Positions 25,938 to 33,046 of a stretch of DNA of 36,275 nt are shown here, one piece after another. Source of the stretch: Gemmataceae bacterium (GTDB taxonomy: Bacteria > Planctomycetota > Planctomycetia > Gemmatales > Gemmataceae); assembly GCA_019752375.1 (NCBI GenBank), contig JAIEMG010000385.1, positions 1 to 36,275 of the forward strand. The letters run 5' to 3'. The translations under genes and the position numbers were made by a program. Position 1 is the first letter of the stretch. Each line of letters opens with the position of its first letter. Below the pieces are notes generated by a model. It searched no databases and had not been told where the DNA came from. It was given only the letters and a program-made list of their open reading frames with translations.

Positions 25938-25969
25938 CGATGCCCGACGGAGGGCGCCGTCGGGCATCG
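25938..25969. terminator. Bidirectional terminator hairpin
   Basis: A perfect 13-bp stem (25938-25950 with 25957-25969, CGATGCCCGACGG) closes a 6-nt loop. It lies between the converging aldehyde dehydrogenase and small secreted protein genes. No long T tract follows on either side. Confidence 0.6.
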
Positions 25970-26009
25970 CGTGAGTGGGCTAACAGCGGAAATCGACGTT
26001 GATTTCTGG

Positions 26010-26345
26010 TTATTCGGAAGCCTTGTTCACCTTTACCTTGGTGATGACTTCCTTTTCCTCGTCGCCGACCTTCTTCTTCTCGGTGGTCAGCGTGATCGAG
26101 GTGTCCTTGCTGATCGTGGCCAGGCGCTTCTTGCCTTTGAGCTCCTTGCCATCGGGACCGACGACGCTTGCCAGCGGCGGAATGTCGAAGTCCTTGGAAA
26201 CTTCCTTGTCGCCGTCCTTGTAGGTAATGGTCACGCTGCCTTTTTTCGCGTCGATGGTCTTGACCTTGCCGGTGTAATCGGCAGCCATCACGGAAGCGAA
26301 GGTAAAGACTAACGCAACCAAGGCAAGCGCAATACGGCGAAGCAT
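26010..26345 (-). CDS. Small secreted protein of unknown function
   Basis: A protein of 111 residues with a clear signal peptide (LRRIALALVALVFTFASVMAA, cleaved near 22). AGGAG lies 7 nt before the ATG. The mature part is a small lysine-rich beta protein (YTGKVKTIDAKKGSVTITYKDG, ITLTTEKKKVGDEEKEVITKVKV) resembling the secreted proteins with an OB-like or DUF5666-like barrel often seen in planctomycetes. No catalytic motif is visible; its role is unknown. It faces the aldehyde dehydrogenase gene and diverges from the amidohydrolase gene. Confidence 0.8.
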   Translation of the reverse strand: MLRRIALALVALVFTFASVMAADYTGKVKTIDAKKGSVTITYKDGDKEVSKDFDIPPLASVVGPDGKELKGKKRLATISKDTSITLTTEKKKVGDEEKEVITKVKVNKASE

Positions 26346-26611
26346 GAGACAGCTCCTATGGGTGTGAACTCCCCATCGGTGACGATGGACCCGGCGCAGC
26401 GCCGAGTGGAGATGTCATCGTCACTTTACGACGCGGGAGTCCGGCCAGAAGTTCCACAAAACAAGGATGGCGATCGGAATGTTTGCGCGGGGCTGAGATA
26501 TTCAACCCCACACGGGCCAGGTCGGGCCGATCCGCGATGGAACTTCTCGACAAGGCCTTGGCTGTCCGCTACCCTGCGTTCAGCCCGATCCTGCCGCCGG
26601 AGAGCCTCGCC
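26346..26611. promoter_or_regulatory. Divergent intergenic region without a clear gene
   Basis: This 266-nt gap separates two divergent genes and must hold both promoters. GGAGAG (26599-26604), 7 nt before ATG 26612, is the ribosome binding site of the amidohydrolase. The frame upstream of 26612 is open back to 26483 but shows no homology. I see no convincing -35/-10 boxes. Confidence 0.35.
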
Positions 26612-28189
26612 ATGTCCGCTTTCATCGCTGCCCTGCTTACCCTTGCGGCCGCTGACGCCCCGGTGACAGCAGACCACGTGATTCGCGGCGCTACACTATA
26701 CGACGGCAGCGGCAAGCCAGGCATCAAGGGCGATCTGGCAATTCGCGGCGAAAAGATCGTCGCGGTGGGCACGTTTGACGTTGCCGGCCGGCCGAAAATC
26801 ATCGACGGCACCGGGCTCATCGTGGCACCGGGCTTTATTGACCTTCACACGCACAGCGACATTCCCATCTTCGTGCCCGGCAGCCGGCAGCCCATCACCG
26901 AGCCGGCCACACGCGCCAACTTGAACTATCTGCTTCAAGGCGTCACAACCATCGTGACCGGCAACTGCGGATTTGGTCCGGTCGATGTCGCGACGTATCT
27001 GAAGGAAATTGAGACCAGCAAGGTCGGCACCAACGTCGCCCACCAGGTGCCGCACAACGACCTGCGTCGGCGGGTGATGGGCAATGTCAACCGGGCGCCA
27101 ACCGCCGCCGAACTCGCGAAGATGAAGGAACTGGTCGAAAAGGGCATGAAGGATGGCGCCTGGGGCTTTTCCACCGGCCTGATGTACACGCCCGGCAGCT
27201 ACGCGCGCACCGATGAGCTGGTCGAATTGGCGAAAGTCGCGGCCGCCCAGCGCGGCTTCTACGCCAGCCACATGCGCGACGAGGGAGCGGACGTGTTGAC
27301 CTCCATCAACGAGACGCTCGACATCGGCAAACGTGCCGGGCTTCCGGTGCACATCTCGCACCTGAAATCGCGCGGCCCCAAGGGGTGGGGCAAGTCGGGC
27401 GATGCAATCGCGCTCATTGAACAGGCGCGCAAGCAAGGCCAGGCCGTGACCGCGGACCAGTATCCCTACACCGCTGCCAGCACGATGCTGGCCGCCGTGG
27501 CGATTCCCGCCATCTATCGCGAAGGCGGCCTGACGGAGTTGCAAGCCCGCCTCGATGATGCGGAGCTGGGGCCGAAGGTCCGGGCCAGCATCGATCAGCT
27601 CATCAAGGAAGAGTGGCAGGACGGCAAGGCGCTGATGATCGCCAGCTACCCAAAGCGCGTCGAGTGGCAAGGTCAGGACCTGGCGGCGATTGCCTCGAAG
27701 GAAAAGAAGCCGGTGCGCGACCTGGTGATCGAGATCGAGCGAAACGGCGGCGCCACGGTCGTCATCTTTGCCATGAAGGAAGAGGACGTGCGCCTCATCA
27801 TGAAATCGCCGTTCGTCGCGGCGGCCAGCGACGGCAGCACCAACTTGCCCGCCGCGGCACCGACGCACCCGCGTAGTTACGGCACGTTCCCGCGCCGGAT
27901 TGGCCACTATGCGATCCAGGAAAAGGTGCTCTCGCTGGAACAGGCGATCCGCAGCGCCAGCGGCCTGCCCGCTGACATCCTGCGGTTGCCTGAACGCGGT
28001 TACTTGAAGGTCGGACACTATGCCGACGTGGTCGTGTTCGACCCCGAGACGTTTCGCGATCGCGCCACGTTCGACCGCTCTCATGAATATGCCACCGGCG
28101 TGCGCTTTCTGTTCGTCAACGGCGTACTGACGATAGCGGACGGGCGCTATACCGCAACGCTATCGGGAAAAGCGCTTCGCCACCAATAA
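26612..28189 (+). CDS. D-aminoacylase / N-acyl-D-amino-acid deacylase-like amidohydrolase
   Basis: A protein of 525 residues with a short signal-peptide-like start (SAFIAALLTLAAADA). Motifs of the D-aminoacylase branch are in order: GFIDLHTHSD (metal H-x-H), TGNCGFGP with the metal-bridging cysteine, FYASHMRDEG, VHISHLKSRG and the late catalytic aspartate in ASDGSTNLPAA. The C-terminus GYLKVGHYADVVVFDPETF is the usual second half of the beta-sandwich. It should release D-amino acids from N-acyl or short D-peptide substrates, probably in the periplasm. A DUF885 gene follows 29 nt later on the same strand, suggesting a peptide-scavenging pair. Confidence 0.92.
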   Translation: MSAFIAALLTLAAADAPVTADHVIRGATLYDGSGKPGIKGDLAIRGEKIVAVGTFDVAGRPKIIDGTGLIVAPGFIDLHTHSDIPIFVPGSRQPITEPATRANLNYLLQGVTTIVTGNCGFGPVDVATYLKEIETSKVGTNVAHQVPHNDLRRRVMGNVNRAPTAAELAKMKELVEKGMKDGAWGFSTGLMYTPGSYARTDELVELAKVAAAQRGFYASHMRDEGADVLTSINETLDIGKRAGLPVHISHLKSRGPKGWGKSGDAIALIEQARKQGQAVTADQYPYTAASTMLAAVAIPAIYREGGLTELQARLDDAELGPKVRASIDQLIKEEWQDGKALMIASYPKRVEWQGQDLAAIASKEKKPVRDLVIEIERNGGATVVIFAMKEEDVRLIMKSPFVAAASDGSTNLPAAAPTHPRSYGTFPRRIGHYAIQEKVLSLEQAIRSASGLPADILRLPERGYLKVGHYADVVVFDPETFRDRATFDRSHEYATGVRFLFVNGVLTIADGRYTATLSGKALRHQ

Positions 28190-28218
28190 GCCGCTTGCGG
28201 CGGCAAGGGAGTTTCCTC

Positions 28219-29976
28219 ATGACCCGACTGCTTTTACTCCTTCCCATCGTTCTCATCGGCGCGTCGGTGGTCCCCGCGGCCGACGACGAGGACGCCAAGC
28301 TCACCGCGTTTTTCAAGAACTATCTCGAAGAAGACTTCCGCCAGCGGCCCCTGGAAGCGACGCGCCTGGGCGATCATCGCTTCGACGCCCTGCTCGACGA
28401 CCTTTCGCCCAAGGCCCGTGCCGCGGTCAAGGAACGCCTGCAGAAAACTCTGCGCGAGCTGCCGGAGAAGGTCGAGTACAAGAAGCTGTCGCGGCCGGCC
28501 CAGATCGATTTCGAGATCCTCAAGCATCATCTGACGCGCGAATTGTGGCTCGCGGAAAATACACGGCCCTACGAAGAAGATCCTCGCGTTTACAACGAGT
28601 ACATCAGCGACAGCGTCTACCTGCTCCTGGCCCAATCGACGCAGCCCAAGGCGACCAACGTCAAGAACTGCGTCGGCCGCATGGGCCAGATCCCCAAGGT
28701 CATTGGTGCAGCCAAGGAGAGCCTCAAGAACCCGCCGCGTGCGATCGTCGAGACAGCCATCCGACAAAACAAAGGCGCGATCAACTTTTATGAGACCGGC
28801 ATATTCGAGCTGTCCGGCGAAACGCCGCAGCTCAGCGAGCTGGGCGCCGCGGCGCGGCCCGTGGTCGCTGGTCTGAAAGAGTATCAAAAGTTCCTGGAGA
28901 ATGACCTCCTGCCAAAAGCGAAGGGCGACTGGCGGATCGGCAAGGAGCGGTTTGCGAAGAAGCTGGAACTGGAGCTGGATGCCGGCTTGAGTGCCGACGA
29001 GGTGCTGCGTCTGGCCGAAGCCGAAGCCGAGCGCGTTGAACGCGAGATGTTCGTCATCGCCCGGCACTTGTGGAGCCACGAATTTCCCGACAAACCGGTG
29101 CCGCCCGATGATGAACAAGGCCGGCGCGCCACGATCCGCCTCGTCCTCGCCAAGCTGGCCGCCGAGCACGGCAAGGCTGACGAACTGGTCAAGGACGCGC
29201 AGGCGACCGTCGTGGAGATCAAGCAGTTCATCGCGGAGAAAGACCTGCTGCGCCTGCCGGATCCCGACCGTTGCAAGGTCGTGGAAATGCCGGAATTCCA
29301 GCGCGGCAATTCGGTGGCGTACCTGAACCCCGCTCCGCCGCTCGACCCGAAGGCCGCCAGCTTCTACGCCATCAGCCCGCCGCCGAAGGACTGGGACGAC
29401 CGCCGGCGCACCAGCTATCTGGAAGAGTACAACCGGTACATGCTGCCGATCTTGACGATCCACGAAGCGTATCCCGGCCATTACGTTCAGCTGGAATACT
29501 CGAACCGACATCCGTCGCTGGTCCGTCGCGTGCTGTCGTCGGGCGTGTTTGCCGAGGGCTGGGCGGTCTACACCGAGCAAATGATGCTCGACCAGGGCTT
29601 TGGCCGAGCCCGCCATGCGCTGCGATTGCACCAGTTGAAGTGGTATCTGCGTGCGGTGACCAACGCGATCCTCGATCACAAGATGCACTGCACTTTGATG
29701 ACCGATGAGGAAGCGATGGATTTGCTCGTGAAGCGCGCGTTTCAATCCGAAGGCGAGGCGGTCGGCAAGATCGTCCGGGCCAAGCAAAGTTCGTGTCAGC
29801 TATCGACCTACTTCGTCGGACGGATGGCGTTCTACCGGTTACGGCAGGCGATCCATCGCGAGCAGGGCGAAGCATTCCACCTGGGCCGCTTCCACGAGGC
29901 GGTGCTCGATCACGGCACACTGCCGGTGAAGTACCTGCCGGAAGTGGTGCGCGAACGGCTGAAGAAGCCGCGTTAG
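28219..29976 (+). CDS. DUF885 family metallopeptidase-like secreted protein
   Basis: A protein of 585 residues, with AAGGGAG 7 nt before ATG 28219 and a signal peptide (TRLLLLLPIVLIGASVVPAA). The zinc-site motif HEAYPGHYVQ (HExxPGHxxQ) and the downstream FAEGWAVYTEQMM with its glutamate are the DUF885 hallmarks. The N-terminal half is all-helical and charged. Members are predicted peptidases; few are studied. Being cotranscribed with a D-aminoacylase, it may degrade peptides before deacylation. The length is normal for the family. Confidence 0.9.
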   Translation: MTRLLLLLPIVLIGASVVPAADDEDAKLTAFFKNYLEEDFRQRPLEATRLGDHRFDALLDDLSPKARAAVKERLQKTLRELPEKVEYKKLSRPAQIDFEILKHHLTRELWLAENTRPYEEDPRVYNEYISDSVYLLLAQSTQPKATNVKNCVGRMGQIPKVIGAAKESLKNPPRAIVETAIRQNKGAINFYETGIFELSGETPQLSELGAAARPVVAGLKEYQKFLENDLLPKAKGDWRIGKERFAKKLELELDAGLSADEVLRLAEAEAERVEREMFVIARHLWSHEFPDKPVPPDDEQGRRATIRLVLAKLAAEHGKADELVKDAQATVVEIKQFIAEKDLLRLPDPDRCKVVEMPEFQRGNSVAYLNPAPPLDPKAASFYAISPPPKDWDDRRRTSYLEEYNRYMLPILTIHEAYPGHYVQLEYSNRHPSLVRRVLSSGVFAEGWAVYTEQMMLDQGFGRARHALRLHQLKWYLRAVTNAILDHKMHCTLMTDEEAMDLLVKRAFQSEGEAVGKIVRAKQSSCQLSTYFVGRMAFYRLRQAIHREQGEAFHLGRFHEAVLDHGTLPVKYLPEVVRERLKKPR

Positions 29977-30009
29977 GGAGCCGCGTAACAACAAGTTGAA
30001 CAATTGCAC

Positions 30010-30067
30010 GTAGGACGGATTTCCAATCCGTCCATAGAAAACCGGACGGATTGGAAATCCGTCCTAC
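30010..30067. repeat. Palindromic interspersed repeat, copy 2
   Basis: Arms 30010-30033 and 30044-30067 are a perfect 24-bp inverted repeat with a 10-nt loop. The core sequence equals that of the element at 7094-7159. It lies between the converging DUF885 and methyltransferase genes, where it could also act as a transcription block. Confidence 0.9.
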
Positions 30068-30107
30068 TGGAATGGCACAAATTATTCTCGCGCAGATCCT
30101 GAGGCGT

Positions 30108-30992
30108 TTATGAGTGACTTTCCATCGCCGTACTGAGCGGCTTGAACGCTTTGAGGACGAGGACCCGGCCGAGCATGCGCTCCAGCATTGGCATCGGCAT
30201 CCAGCGCCACAGGTGCGGCACCTCGGAACGCCGAAGGTGTCGCTTGTACACGCGATGCTCGCCGAAGCGGCCAAAGAGCCGGCGGAGTTGTCGGCCGGAG
30301 AACGGGGCCGGTTGCTTGTCGCGGGGCGTGCGCCGGCCCAGCAACCAGCGATTCAGTGGGAAGCACAGGTGGTGCCAGAAATCGACGTCGTACCGGGCGC
30401 CGGTCACTGCCAGGACCTTGCCACCGGGCTTGAGGACGCGATAGACCTCGTCCACCACTTCCTGGGGCTGTGCCACCTCGTGAAGCAAGCTGCTGACGCA
30501 CGCAACGTCGATGCAGGCATTTTCGAGGGGCAGTGGCGCGAATCCGGTCTGAACGAACCGTCCCGCCAGGCCGCGCAGCTCGAAATTGCGGCGAATGAGC
30601 CCCAGTTGCTCTGCCGATGGGCTGCACACCACCACTGCGGCACCGTGACGGGCGTATTGCAGCCAATCGGTGCCGAGGCCGTGACCCAGGCCCAGGAGCG
30701 TCTCGCCGGGATGCTTGGCGAACTCGAGTAACCGCGGAATCCAGCGACCTTGGCGGCTGTGGCGCTGCGTCTCGATGTCGAGGAACCACTGTAGCGAATA
30801 CGGTTCCGCCACGTCTTCGTTTCGCGGCGCGGCCGGTTTGAGCGCCTCGCACGCATAGAGGCGTTCCGCGAAATCCGACGGGTTGTGCGGTCCCGCGAAC
30901 CCGCGCTGATGCTCCGGTTCGAGCAGGTCCTGGGCCAGCGTGGTGGCCCAGCCTTCGCCCACGTGTAGCTTGCTGGAGTAGCGGCGTTCCAT
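30108..30992 (-). CDS. Class I SAM-dependent methyltransferase
   Basis: A protein of 294 residues if ATG 30992 is used; ATG 31037 would add 15 residues. The 30992 start has a purine-rich GGGGAAGG just upstream, the other has none. SAM motif I appears as LLGLGHGLGTDWLQYA (the usual E-x-G-x-G-x-G is degenerate), an acidic/alanine-rich loop follows, then IDVACVSSLLHEVAQPQEVVDEVYRVLKPGGKVLAVTG, the typical motif II-III region. The C-terminus has many arginines and ends LGRVLVLKAFKPL. The substrate is unknown. It stands alone between a repeat and a gap of about 300 nt. Confidence 0.85.
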   Translation of the reverse strand: MERRYSSKLHVGEGWATTLAQDLLEPEHQRGFAGPHNPSDFAERLYACEALKPAAPRNEDVAEPYSLQWFLDIETQRHSRQGRWIPRLLEFAKHPGETLLGLGHGLGTDWLQYARHGAAVVVCSPSAEQLGLIRRNFELRGLAGRFVQTGFAPLPLENACIDVACVSSLLHEVAQPQEVVDEVYRVLKPGGKVLAVTGARYDVDFWHHLCFPLNRWLLGRRTPRDKQPAPFSGRQLRRLFGRFGEHRVYKRHLRRSEVPHLWRWMPMPMLERMLGRVLVLKAFKPLSTAMESHS

Positions 30993-31300
30993 GCCTTCCC
31001 CGCCTTCCGTTGCCCAATCCGCGGCCCATCCCCCCATGAAACAGCCGCCCGATCCAGGCGGGGAGGGGAATACCGCATGTGAAGACGGCCGTCAACCCGA
31101 CTTCGAATTCGCGGCCCGCGTGGGAGATCAGCAGTTCCTGGAGACGCTCTTCTTCGAGCGTGGCCTGGATGCGGTGCCGGAAGAACTGGGGGAAATGACG
31201 TCGGCGTGGCTGGCCGGAGTTGCGAGGAGAATGGCGGTGGACAGGAACAAGGAGCGCGGGGCAGTGGAGAGTCGCCCGCCCCGCGCTCCTGAATGGGACG
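30993..31300. other. Intergenic stretch with a terminator hairpin
   Basis: A plus-strand frame (30991-31320) gives a peptide with PDFEFAARVGDQQFLETLFFERG that looks modestly protein-like, but it lacks a ribosome binding site and homology. The only structure I trust is the hairpin at 31250-31290. Confidence 0.4.
31250..31290 (-). terminator. Terminator-like hairpin after the coiled-coil gene
   Basis: AGGAGCGCGGGGC (31250-31262) pairs with GCCCCGCGCTCCT (31278-31290), a perfect 13-bp stem with a 15-nt loop. On the minus strand it begins 10 nt after the stop codon and is followed by TTGTT. Confidence 0.65.
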
Positions 31301-32749
31301 CTACTTATTCTTCTCGGTGAAGATGTCGCGCGTAACGCGTTGGATCCGCAGCTGGCGATCGCTCAGGTCACGCAGGTCCTTGCGCAGGTCCGGCGAATCG
31401 GGCTCTTCGCCCTCGAAGCGCTTGCTGACCGTCTCGGTCCGCGTGTTGATCTTGGCCTGCATGGAGCGGATCATGATCAGCTCGGCCAGCGGGCTGAGCA
31501 GCTTGCCGGCGTCGGCCGGGTCCGGCGGCTTCGGGTTGGTCCCGCCGCCGGGCGGGTTCTGGGCCTTCTTGAGCACTTCGATCATTTCCTTGAGCGTGTC
31601 GATGATGTCCTGCTCGATGGTCTGCGTCAGCTGGCCGGCGTCGGTCTTGCCGAGCCGCAGCTCCACGATCGCCATGTCCTGACGAACTTGCTGGAACACT
31701 TCGAGGAAAGCGACCGCGGAGCCTTCTTCCTTGATCATCTGGATGGCGCGGTCCGCCTCGCCGATGATGCTGCCTTCACGGGTGGCCAGGGCCAGCGACT
31801 TGCGGTGGTCTTCGGGCTTCGCCTTGCCTTCTTCGTTGGCCTTGATCGTCTTCTCCAGGATGACGGTGCCGTCCTTGACTTCGATCTGCATCTGGAGCAT
31901 CAACTCGCAACGGGCCTGCAGGCTCTGCAGGATCTGCTTCATTTCCTCCTCGCGCAGTTGCTTGAGCAGCTTGTCGAGGGCATCGCGGACTTTGACGAGC
32001 TTGTCGATGGCCTGGCTCTGGCTGCCAGAGGCGTTGTCCTTGCTGTTCGCGTTGATGTGGGTGGTGGCCATGCGCTGATCGACCGTGGCGGCCCGGACCA
32101 GCTCCTTGCCGGGGATGCGGTCGGCGCCGGGCTGGCTCTTGTCTTCCATGTCCTTGGCGAACTTCTCGGTGTTGTCCGTCACCTTGTCCTGGCCCTTGAC
32201 CAGCTCGTTTTTCGGCATCGAATCCTTCTCGGTGTGGACGCGGACCAGCTTCTGGTTGCGGATCAGGGCTTCGAGCATCTTGATCAGCTCCGCCAGGCGA
32301 ATCTGAAGGTCGTGGTTGGCCTTGATCTGCCCATCTTGCATGATGAGCTTGAGCATGTCGCGCATGTCCTGGGCCAGCCGCTCGCCGAGGTCGATGGCTT
32401 CCTTGATCTCGGACAGGTTATTGGCCTTGGATTCCTTCAGGATGCTGATCAGGCGCTCGAAACGAGTGGTGATGCCGCCCTTGCCCGCGGTTTCCAGGGC
32501 TTCCTTCAGGAACTTGGCCTTCTCCTTGTCCTCGGCCTTGGTGCTCTTCTCCAGGCGCTGAGCCAGGCGGACCAGGGCCAGCTCGAATTCGCGGTATTTC
32601 TGGGCAATGAGCATTTCCCGAAGGGCCGCCTCGTTCTTGATCTCGACCGGCGTCTTCTTGTCGGGATCGGCCTTCGGCGCGTCCGCGCCGACCAGCGGCG
32701 CCGTGATTACGGCAACGCCCACGAGAAGTGCAAGCAAGGAGCGCATCAT
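31301..32749 (-). CDS. Secreted coiled-coil protein of unknown function
   Basis: A protein of 482 residues with a signal peptide (MRSLLALLVGVAVITAPLVGADA); GGAG lies 8 nt before the start. Nearly the whole mature protein is charged helix with heptad-like leucines and isoleucines (ALVRLAQRLEKSTKAEDKEKAKFLKEAL, LIKMLEALIRNQKLVRVHTEK, VRDALDKLLKQLREEEMKQIL), broken by a glycine/proline stretch (NPPGGGTNPKPPDP, about 410-425). No enzyme motif is present. A structural or scaffold role in the planctomycete periplasm is plausible but unproven. It is divergent from the HerA-type ATPase gene. Confidence 0.85.
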   Translation of the reverse strand: MMRSLLALLVGVAVITAPLVGADAPKADPDKKTPVEIKNEAALREMLIAQKYREFELALVRLAQRLEKSTKAEDKEKAKFLKEALETAGKGGITTRFERLISILKESKANNLSEIKEAIDLGERLAQDMRDMLKLIMQDGQIKANHDLQIRLAELIKMLEALIRNQKLVRVHTEKDSMPKNELVKGQDKVTDNTEKFAKDMEDKSQPGADRIPGKELVRAATVDQRMATTHINANSKDNASGSQSQAIDKLVKVRDALDKLLKQLREEEMKQILQSLQARCELMLQMQIEVKDGTVILEKTIKANEEGKAKPEDHRKSLALATREGSIIGEADRAIQMIKEEGSAVAFLEVFQQVRQDMAIVELRLGKTDAGQLTQTIEQDIIDTLKEMIEVLKKAQNPPGGGTNPKPPDPADAGKLLSPLAELIMIRSMQAKINTRTETVSKRFEGEEPDSPDLRKDLRDLSDRQLRIQRVTRDIFTEKNK

Positions 32750-33046
32750 GTCACAATCTCCACGGCAGGAGAGCCCCGGGGCCTCCTGAATTTCCAGGGA
32801 ACCGCTAAAGTCATGGCGGTGCGAGAAAGAATGGGCAACACAATCCATACCGGTCCAGCAAACGCGGGGGCTGCCGGCTTCCGGAGTAATGACGAGCGAA
32901 TCGTGCGGGTCCAACGGAGAAAAACCGATTGGCGGCGACCTGAAGCTGAGTTGTGCGTCACACTTCTCTTTGGCTCGCCGCTGAACGCGCGCCCTGTTCT
33001 GCGTTACAATCAGTCATCCGCGCATCTGCACTTGACGAGGCTTCCC
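32750..33046. promoter_or_regulatory. Divergent intergenic region before the second HerA-type ATPase
   Basis: About 297 nt hold no gene that I can support. GAGG (33037-33040) is the ribosome binding site of the GTG start at 33047. AT-richer stretches near 32940-33015 may hold promoters, but I cannot define boxes. Confidence 0.3.

Noticed and set aside
30991..31320. Plus-strand gene of 109 codons between the methyltransferase and coiled-coil genes
   Set aside because: It overlaps the starts and ends of both neighbours and the terminator hairpin, and lacks a ribosome binding site and homology.
31220..33046. N-terminal extension of the second HerA-type ATPase to 31220
   Set aside because: This part is the exact antisense of the secreted coiled-coil gene; GTG 33047 has a good ribosome binding site and begins the conserved domain.
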